A DNA stretch of 9,370 nt from Candidatus Latescibacterota bacterium. GTDB lineage: Bacteria > Latescibacterota > 4484-107 > B68-G9. This document shows positions 1 through 5,355 of the stretch, one piece after another (the first letter of the stretch is position 1; each line of letters starts with the position of its first letter). The DNA lies in NCBI GenBank assembly GCA_012962735.1, contig DTXA01000141.1, positions 1 to 9,370 on the forward strand. The letters are read 5' to 3'. Under the pieces are notes generated by a model. The model made no database searches. It was not told where the DNA came from and saw only the letters and a list, made by a program, of their open reading frames with translations. The position numbers and the translations under genes are program-made.

Positions 1-253
1 AAGGTCTCCAGGGAAATGTGACATTGTCAAGTTAAACCCCTGTGCGAAAGATCAGTTTATTTTTCCTGTTACTCTATCTATCCCTTGAAGTTGAGGTAGC
101 TTACCCTAATATAGCCCCTTCACCCTTTCTTCATATTCTCTGGTGATTACCTAAAGGATTAACGGTAGGGCAAACATGTGATAAGAATCTATCTGAATAC
201 AAGAAGCATAGATACATCTTCATTGTATCTCGCACAAGGGGAAAATAGCCATG
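1..253. other. Non-coding AT-rich region downstream of pyk
   Basis: I see no convincing gene here: the stretch is AT-rich, unlike the GC-rich genes beside it, and open frames are short and lack a ribosome binding site. It holds a TTGACA on the minus strand (25-30) inside an 11-nt palindrome, TGACATTGTCA (19-29). This could be the -35 box of a promoter for a gene to the left, but the matching -10 would fall outside or at the edge of the window and nothing suitable is seen at 1-7. An AT-rich hairpin at 210-230 is listed separately. Confidence 0.6.
210..230. repeat. 7-bp inverted repeat 3' of pyk
   Basis: AGATACA at 210-216 and TGTATCT at 224-230 are perfect complements around a 7-nt loop. The element begins about 23 nt beyond the pyk stop codon in the direction of transcription. 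It could be a weak 3'-end structure for the aroA-pyk message, but the stem is AT-rich and no T-run follows it on the minus strand, so I do not call it an intrinsic terminator. Confidence 0.4.
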
Positions 254-1669
254 TCACTTCAGCATGTCCGCCTTTATGAGGTTTGTGGCCCCGGGGATGC
301 CCACCGGCACCCCTGCCACGATCACGACCCTATCGCCCCTCGATACCAGCCCCGAGCGCAAGGCAGCCTTCTTGGCCCTTTCTATCAGGGTGTCCGTGTC
401 CGGGGGTTCCTCTATCCTGATGGGATATATCCCCCAGAACAACGTCAACATACGATGGACTTCCTCGGTCGGGGTGACGGCGATTATCGGGGCGTGGGGC
501 CTGTACTTGGCGACCAGCCGGGCGGTCTGCCCGGAATGGGTGCAGCAGATGATGGCCCGGGCGCCTATGTTCAGGGCTATGTGGCAGGCTGCATGGCTTA
601 TCGCATCGGGGACGTCGGGTTCCTCGGTGATCTTCCTCGCCTGCAACTGTGCGATGTAATCTATCCCCTCCTCGGCCCTCTGGGCCACCTCGGCCATCAT
701 CCTGATGGCCTCTAAGGGATATTTCCCTACAGCCGTCTCCTCCGAAAGCATCACAGCGTCCGTCCCGTCGAAGATGGCGTTGGCTATGTCGGTCACCTCG
801 GCCCTGGTGGGCTTCGGGCTTTCCACCATAGAAAGCAGCATCTGCGTGGCGGTTATCACCGGCTTTCCGTGCTCGTTGGCCTTGCGGATGATACCCTTCT
901 GGGTCAGCGGCACATCCTCAAGGGGTATCTCGACGCCCAGGTCCCCCCTGGCCACCATCGCGCCGTCCGCCTCCTCTAAGATCTCATCTATGGCGTTTAA
1001 GGCTTCGTGCTTTTCTATCTTGGCGATGATGGGAGCCTCTTTCCCCAAGCGGCGTATCTCGTCGCGTATCCCTCTAATATCCTGCGGGCTCCGCACAAAG
1101 GAGACGGCCACCCAGTCCACGCCGTGCTCAAGTCCGAGCACCAGGTCCCTTAGGTCCTTATCGGTGATCGAAGGCACGCTTAGGGAAACCTCGGGCACGT
1201 TTATCCCTTTATGAGAACTCAGCTCCCCACCCACGACGACCTCGCATACGACATCGGTCTCTGTGGTCTTTCTGACCTTGAGGACTATCTTCCCATCTGC
1301 GAGCAGGATGGTATCGCCAGACTTTACGTCGCCCGGCAGCCCTTCGTAGCTGACCGATACCCCCCTTTCGTCCCCCGGCACATCCCTTGAAGTGAGCACG
1401 AACTCGGCGCCCGGCCGGAGCCTTACCTGTCCTGTAGAGACCTCGCCTGTCCTTATCTTCGGGCCGCAGAGGTCCTGCAGCACGGCGACAGGCACCCCGG
1501 TCCTATCGGATGCCTCCCTTACGGTCCAGATCTGCCTTATGTGCTCCTCGGAGGTGCCGTGGGAGAAGTTGATCCGGGCCACGTTCATCCCGGCCTTTAT
1601 CATCTCCTCTACGAGCTCCACGTCCTCGGTGGCCGGGCCTATGGTGCAGACTATCTTGGTCCGCTTCAT
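254..1669 (-). CDS. pyk: Pyruvate kinase
   Basis: Cytoplasmic glycolytic enzyme that transfers phosphate from phosphoenolpyruvate to ADP, giving pyruvate and ATP. The 471-residue protein has the usual bacterial length. The N-terminal barrel strand KIVCTIGPAT (5-14) is followed by ARINFSHG (31-38), with the substrate-binding Arg32 and the cation-site residues Asn34 and Ser36. The B domain spans roughly 70-170. IIAKIEKHEA (214-223) supplies the catalytic Lys217 and metal ligand Glu219. ARGDLGVEIP (240-249) supplies metal ligand Asp243, and ITATQML (272-278) the catalytic Thr275. The C-terminal allosteric domain (about 350-471) ends in the family's typical NLIK segment; there is no extra PEP-utiliser domain. 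Residue Lys71, in DLCGPKIRTG, sits where K+-dependent enzymes have Glu, which predicts K+-independent activity. The ATG start is supported by AGGAGG four bases upstream. It is the second gene after aroA, one base away. The stop is TGA. Confidence 0.97.
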   Translation of the reverse strand: MKRTKIVCTIGPATEDVELVEEMIKAGMNVARINFSHGTSEEHIRQIWTVREASDRTGVPVAVLQDLCGPKIRTGEVSTGQVRLRPGAEFVLTSRDVPGDERGVSVSYEGLPGDVKSGDTILLADGKIVLKVRKTTETDVVCEVVVGGELSSHKGINVPEVSLSVPSITDKDLRDLVLGLEHGVDWVAVSFVRSPQDIRGIRDEIRRLGKEAPIIAKIEKHEALNAIDEILEEADGAMVARGDLGVEIPLEDVPLTQKGIIRKANEHGKPVITATQMLLSMVESPKPTRAEVTDIANAIFDGTDAVMLSEETAVGKYPLEAIRMMAEVAQRAEEGIDYIAQLQARKITEEPDVPDAISHAACHIALNIGARAIICCTHSGQTARLVAKYRPHAPIIAVTPTEEVHRMLTLFWGIYPIRIEEPPDTDTLIERAKKAALRSGLVSRGDRVVIVAGVPVGIPGATNLIKADMLK

Positions 1670-1670
1670 A

Positions 1671-3038
1671 TTACCTCCTGGATATCCTCTCCAGAAGCTC
1701 GAAGAAACCCGGGAAGGAGATGTCTGCCCACTCCGCTCCCTCGATCGCTGTTTCGCCTTCGGCGGCCAGCCCGGCCACGGCGAAGGCCATAGCTATCCTG
1801 TGGTCCCCGAAGCTGTCCACGAGGGCCCCCCTCAGGGGTCTCCTCCCCCCGATCACCATGCCGTCCGGAAGCTCTCCGACCTTGGCCCCCATCCTCCGGA
1901 GGTTCTCCACGACGGCTCTGATGCGGTCGGTCTCCTTGGTCCTGAGTTCCGATGCATCCCTGATCACCGTCTCCCCACGGGCGCAGGCGGCTGCCACGGC
2001 CAACACGGGAAGTTCGTCTATGAGGTTGGGGATGAGGGCCCCGGCGATCCGGGTGCCTTTAAGTTCCGACCCCCGGACCACTAAGTCCCCCACAGGCTCG
2101 CCGCAGACGAGCCTCTCCTCCTCCACTCGGATGTCCGCCCCCATCCTCCTCAGCACATCCACGACAGCCTTCCTCGTAGGGTTGAGACCCACCCCCCGGA
2201 TGCGCAAATGGGATTTGGGGACGATAGCCCCTGCGACGAGGAAGAAGGCGGCCGAGGATATGTCCCCTGGCACGGCCACCCTCTGCTTCTCGAGCCTGGC
2301 CACCCCCTCAACCGAGACCTGCACCCGGAGCGGCCTCCCCTCCCCCTCGGCCCGCCTCAGGCGGCGTTCCAGTTCTCTTTCAAAGTCCTCGGCCCTCCCC
2401 TCCCGCAGCCACCTCCGCTCGATCCGCGCCCCGAAGGCCCCTAACATCCGCTCGGTGTGGTCCCGGGAGGGCGCCGGCTCCTCGACCGTAGTCCGGCCCT
2501 CTGCGCAAAGTCCGGCTAAGAGAACGGCGGACTTCACGGTAGCGCTGGCCACAGGGAGTGCGTAATGGACCGGCTTCAGTGGGAAGCGGCCCCGGATCGC
2601 CAAGGGAGGGTACAGATCATCCCGGGCGGAGACCTCCGCCCCCATAAGCCTCAGTGGCTCCACTACCCTCATCGGCCTCATTTTCAGGGAGTCGTCACCG
2701 GTCAACACGGAGTGGAATTCCTGACCTGCCAATATCCCGGAGATGAGCTTGATCAGGGTACCGGAGTTGCCAGCGTACAAGGGGCCATCTGGGGGCTTCA
2801 GGCCCCGGAGCCCGACCCCATGGATGCGCAGGATATCCCCCTTCCGCTCTATCCTCACGCCCAAACGCCTGAGCACCTCTAAGGTGGTCCGTGGGTCCTT
2901 GCCCAGGGCGAATCCCTTTACCTCGGTGGCACCTTCCGCTATGGCCCCGAGAAGGGCCGCCCTGTGGGAGATAGACTTGTCCCCTGGCACGGATATGGTT
3001 CCCCTTAGAACCCGGACCGGGAAGACGCGGACTTGCAT
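1671..3038 (-). CDS. aroA: 3-phosphoshikimate 1-carboxyvinyltransferase (EPSP synthase)
   Basis: Sixth step of the shikimate pathway: joins PEP to shikimate-3-phosphate, giving EPSP and phosphate, on the way to chorismate. Seen motifs: PGDKSISHR (18-26, Lys21, Ser22, Arg26), AGNSGT (89-94), KMRP (119-122, Arg121), VASATVKSA (163-171), PGDISSAAF (257-265), a second-lobe segment around Asp341, LRTKETDRI (365-373, Lys368, Glu369, Arg372) and FGDHRIAMAF (410-419, His413, Arg414). The GNSGT and VKSAVLLAGL segments resemble the Bacillus/CP4-type (class II) enzymes more than the E. coli type. Two oddities: the usual Gln in SAQ is Thr167, and a charged Arg/Glu-rich stretch of about 23 extra residues (roughly 210-234) makes the protein 455 residues, longer than the usual 425-445. 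The ATG start has AGAGGT four bases upstream. aroA is the first gene of an aroA-pyk pair; its promoter should lie in 3039-3311, but I see no clear match on this strand. Confidence 0.96.
   Translation of the reverse strand: MQVRVFPVRVLRGTISVPGDKSISHRAALLGAIAEGATEVKGFALGKDPRTTLEVLRRLGVRIERKGDILRIHGVGLRGLKPPDGPLYAGNSGTLIKLISGILAGQEFHSVLTGDDSLKMRPMRVVEPLRLMGAEVSARDDLYPPLAIRGRFPLKPVHYALPVASATVKSAVLLAGLCAEGRTTVEEPAPSRDHTERMLGAFGARIERRWLREGRAEDFERELERRLRRAEGEGRPLRVQVSVEGVARLEKQRVAVPGDISSAAFFLVAGAIVPKSHLRIRGVGLNPTRKAVVDVLRRMGADIRVEEERLVCGEPVGDLVVRGSELKGTRIAGALIPNLIDELPVLAVAAACARGETVIRDASELRTKETDRIRAVVENLRRMGAKVGELPDGMVIGGRRPLRGALVDSFGDHRIAMAFAVAGLAAEGETAIEGAEWADISFPGFFELLERISRR
1673..1679 (-). promoter_or_regulatory. 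pyk ribosome binding site inside the aroA 3' end
   Basis: The minus strand reads AGG AGG TAA T ATG. The two AGG codons encode the last two Arg residues of AroA and at the same time form a perfect Shine-Dalgarno sequence four bases before the pyk ATG. The aroA stop (TAA, 1671-1673) and the pyk start (1667-1669) are one base apart. This arrangement is typical of translational coupling, where ribosomes ending aroA re-initiate on pyk. Confidence 0.85.
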
Positions 3039-3174
3039 GGATACCTCTCGCTCAGATACTTTTGGGGACCCTTAAGGAGAGGTCTCTCTAAAGTAAACAA
3101 TTATTCCCTGGAGATATAATATCCCCTTGCGCAGGAGGCCGAGTAAGTCTATATTCTCTATGTCCACCTTAATA

Positions 3175-3215
3175 GCCCCAAAAAGCTCTCCGCTTCGCCC
3201 CGATCTTTTTGGGGC
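3175..3215. repeat. Perfect 11-bp inverted repeat between divergent genes
   Basis: GCCCCAAAAAG at 3175-3185 is the exact reverse complement of CTTTTTGGGGC at 3205-3215, with a 19-nt spacer. It sits near the middle of the 273-bp AT-rich gap between the divergent aroA and penicillin-binding protein genes. The spacer shows no strong inner hairpin. No T-run follows the stem on either strand (the T/A tracts lie inside the arms), so it is not a standard terminator. It could be a protein-binding operator, an RNA leader structure or a copy of a dispersed repeat; the sequence does not decide which. Confidence 0.75.
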
Positions 3216-3263
3216 CCTCTAAGGTTCTCAATTAGCTTATATTAGACCAAAATAGGGACCACC

Positions 3264-3293
3264 TTAGAACGATCATTCTTTAGGAGATATATT
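3264..3293 (+). promoter_or_regulatory. Possible promoter of the penicillin-binding protein gene
   Basis: TATATT at 3288-3293 matches five of six bases of a -10 box and would place the transcription start near 3300, giving a leader of about 12 nt that still contains the ribosome binding site GGGAGG (3303-3308). The -35 candidate TTAGAA (3264-3269, 18-bp spacer) is poor. The ribosome binding site is only 3 nt from the ATG, which is closer than usual. A perfect TATAAT at 3115-3120 further upstream has no -35 partner. Low confidence. Confidence 0.3.
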
Positions 3294-3311
3294 GTCTCTG
3301 AAGGGAGGCAT

Positions 3312-5342
3312 ATGCGCTGGTTTTTGAAGAAGGTTCTCTTTTATACCCTCATCTGGGGCTTCATCTACTCGGCGGCCTTGGGAGGAGTCGTGTTGTACTT
3401 CGGCCGTGGGCTCCCCTCCCTGGAGCAATTAGAGCGGTTCAGGCCCAAGTTAGCCACCTTGATCTACGATGCGGACGGGAAGGTGCTCCAAGAGCTCGCG
3501 GAGGAGCGCAGGGTAGCGGTCCTCCTCGACCAGATACCCGAGGACTTCGTCCATGCCGTCTTGGCGGTGGAAGACAGGGACTTTTACAACCACAATGGCC
3601 TGAACTTCTTGGCCATCATCCGGGCCACCTTGGTCAACCTCTCGGCCGGGAGGATCGTACAGGGCGCCAGCACGATCACCCAGCAGCTTGCTCGTAACCT
3701 ATTCCTTTCTATGAAGATCAGCTTCTCGCGTAAGATCAAGGAGGCCCTGACGGCCATCCGCATAGAGAGGACCTATACCAAGGAGGAAATTCTCGAGATG
3801 TACGCCAACCAGGTGTACTTTGGACACGGGGCCTGGGGCGTCCAAGCGGCCGCCCAGACCTACTTCGATAAGGACGCCTGGGACCTCACCCTCGAGGAAT
3901 GTGCGCTGTTGGTGGGCCTGCTCAAATCCCCAAGCCGTTACTCCCCGATCCTCCACCCGGACCTGGCACTGCGCAGGCGCAACAGTGTGTTAGACAAGAT
4001 GGCGGACTTCGGCGTGCTCTCCAAGGAACGTGCCGAGGAGGTCAAGGCCAGACCTTTGGGACTTCACACTGCTTCGGAGAAGATCGGGGAGGCCCCGTAC
4101 TTCGTGGAGTACGTGCGCCAGTACTTGGTGGAGAAGTACGGCTCGAAACTTGTGTATAAGGGAGGCCTCCGGGTGTACACTACCCTCGACCGGACCCTGC
4201 AGAGCCTCTCAGAAGAGTTCCTACTAGAAAAGCTTCGGGAGCTTCAGGCCAACAGCCCCTATCCCGACTCCCTCCCCGTACAGGGAGCTCTGGTAGCTCT
4301 GAACACTCACACCGGTCACATATTGGCCATGGTGGGGGGTAGAGACTTCCGGGAGAGCCAGTTCAACCGGGCGGTCCAGGCCCTGCGCCAGCCGGGTTCG
4401 GCCTTCAAGCCCGTAATCTACGCAGCAGCCATAGACAACGGCTGGCGCACCATAGACACGCTCTTGGACGTCCCCATCACCCTCCCGATGCCAGACGGGA
4501 CTCTTTGGCGGCCCGAGAACTACGACCGCACCTTCTTGGGGCCGATAACCCTCAGGGAGGCCCTAAAGAAGTCCCGAAATTTGGCCACCGTAAGGCTTCT
4601 GATGGACATCCGGCCCGAGACCGTGATCCCCTATGTCCGCCAGATGGGGATAATCTCTCCGCTCAGGCCTGTATACTCTATGGCATTGGGCACTAATGAA
4701 ATGACGCTCCTGGAGCTTACAGCAGCGTACTGTACTTTCCCCAACAGAGGTATCTGGGTAGAACCCATAGCGGTTCTAAGGGTCGAAGATCGGGAGGGGC
4801 GGGTGTTAGAGGAACGGGAGTACGGCGGGAAGCGGGAGGCCCTCAGCCCCGAGACAGCTGCCGTTATGGTCAGCCTGCTCCAGTCGGTGATGGAGCCGGG
4901 GGGGACCGGGTACGGGGCGAGGAAGTGGTACGGCTTCACCAGGCCTGCTGGCGGGAAGACGGGGACGACCGGGAATTTCGCGGATGCGTGGTTCGTAGGT
5001 TTCACCCCACAGCTCGCAGCAGGAGTGTGGGTTGGATACGACGAGAAGCTCTCGCTCGGCCCCCGAAAGGCAGGGGCAGCGGTCGCCCTTCCGGTCTGGG
5101 CCAAGTTCATGAAGACAGCCCACGATACCCTCGGCCTGCCCGTCGCAGACTTCCCCGTTCCCCCTACGGTGGTCCGGTTGGACCTATGCGCCGAGACCCT
5201 TAAGATAGCTACCCCATATTGTCCCAAGGTGATACACGAGATCTTCGTGCCGGGTACCGAGCCTGCCGACACCTGCGAGCTCCACTGCCCCCTCCCCGGG
5301 AGGAGGTCCGTCCCCTCCCGCAGGGGAAGGCTGGAGTTCTAA
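3312..5342 (+). CDS. Class A penicillin-binding protein (PBP1A family)
   Basis: Bifunctional peptidoglycan synthase, anchored in the inner membrane and acting outside it: the glycosyltransferase polymerises lipid II and the transpeptidase cross-links the stem peptides. The 676-residue protein has a short cytoplasmic start, one membrane anchor (about 8-30), then a GT51 domain (about 50-230) with AVEDRDF (85-91, catalytic Glu87), QGASTITQQLARNLF (117-131), RKIKE (140-144, second Glu144) and ILEMYANQVYFG (160-171). The transpeptidase domain (about 320-605) has the nucleophile motif SAFK (363-366), SRN (421-423) and KTGT (549-552). All catalytic residues are present. It lacks PASTA and UB2H domains. 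The C-terminal tail carries four Cys (626, 637, 655, 659) near a PGTEP segment of the kind common in PBP1A proteins, and ends Arg-rich. It starts at ATG after GGGAGG and reads convergently into secDF. I cannot choose between the names mrcA, ponA and pbpF. Confidence 0.96.
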   Translation: MRWFLKKVLFYTLIWGFIYSAALGGVVLYFGRGLPSLEQLERFRPKLATLIYDADGKVLQELAEERRVAVLLDQIPEDFVHAVLAVEDRDFYNHNGLNFLAIIRATLVNLSAGRIVQGASTITQQLARNLFLSMKISFSRKIKEALTAIRIERTYTKEEILEMYANQVYFGHGAWGVQAAAQTYFDKDAWDLTLEECALLVGLLKSPSRYSPILHPDLALRRRNSVLDKMADFGVLSKERAEEVKARPLGLHTASEKIGEAPYFVEYVRQYLVEKYGSKLVYKGGLRVYTTLDRTLQSLSEEFLLEKLRELQANSPYPDSLPVQGALVALNTHTGHILAMVGGRDFRESQFNRAVQALRQPGSAFKPVIYAAAIDNGWRTIDTLLDVPITLPMPDGTLWRPENYDRTFLGPITLREALKKSRNLATVRLLMDIRPETVIPYVRQMGIISPLRPVYSMALGTNEMTLLELTAAYCTFPNRGIWVEPIAVLRVEDREGRVLEEREYGGKREALSPETAAVMVSLLQSVMEPGGTGYGARKWYGFTRPAGGKTGTTGNFADAWFVGFTPQLAAGVWVGYDEKLSLGPRKAGAAVALPVWAKFMKTAHDTLGLPVADFPVPPTVVRLDLCAETLKIATPYCPKVIHEIFVPGTEPADTCELHCPLPGRRSVPSRRGRLEF

Positions 5343-5355
5343 ATAGACCAGCGCT

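Noticed and set aside
19..30. TGACATTGTCA palindrome and minus-strand TTGACA as an operator or promoter
   Set aside because: No -10 partner inside the window and no visible gene that it would serve; left as a note only.
705..1214. Long open frame on the plus strand inside pyk
   Set aside because: It lies wholly antisense to pyk, has Ser/Arg-rich composition without a recognisable domain and no ribosome binding site. It is a by-product of the GC-rich codon pattern of pyk.
1720..2565. 281-codon open frame on the plus strand inside aroA
   Set aside because: Fully antisense to a gene with all EPSP synthase motifs; the product is low-complexity Ser/Pro/Arg. GC-rich shadow frame.
3115..3120. Perfect TATAAT as the main promoter of the penicillin-binding protein gene
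   Set aside because: No -35 at 16-18 bp spacing, and the leader would be nearly 190 nt; not supported on its own.
3039..3311. Riboswitch in the intergenic region
   Set aside because: Apart from one long-range 11-bp stem I see no conserved aptamer core, and no expression platform with a T-run.
4631..5272. 213-codon open frame on the minus strand inside the penicillin-binding protein gene
   Set aside because: Antisense to the transpeptidase domain with all its motifs intact; no domain and no ribosome binding site.
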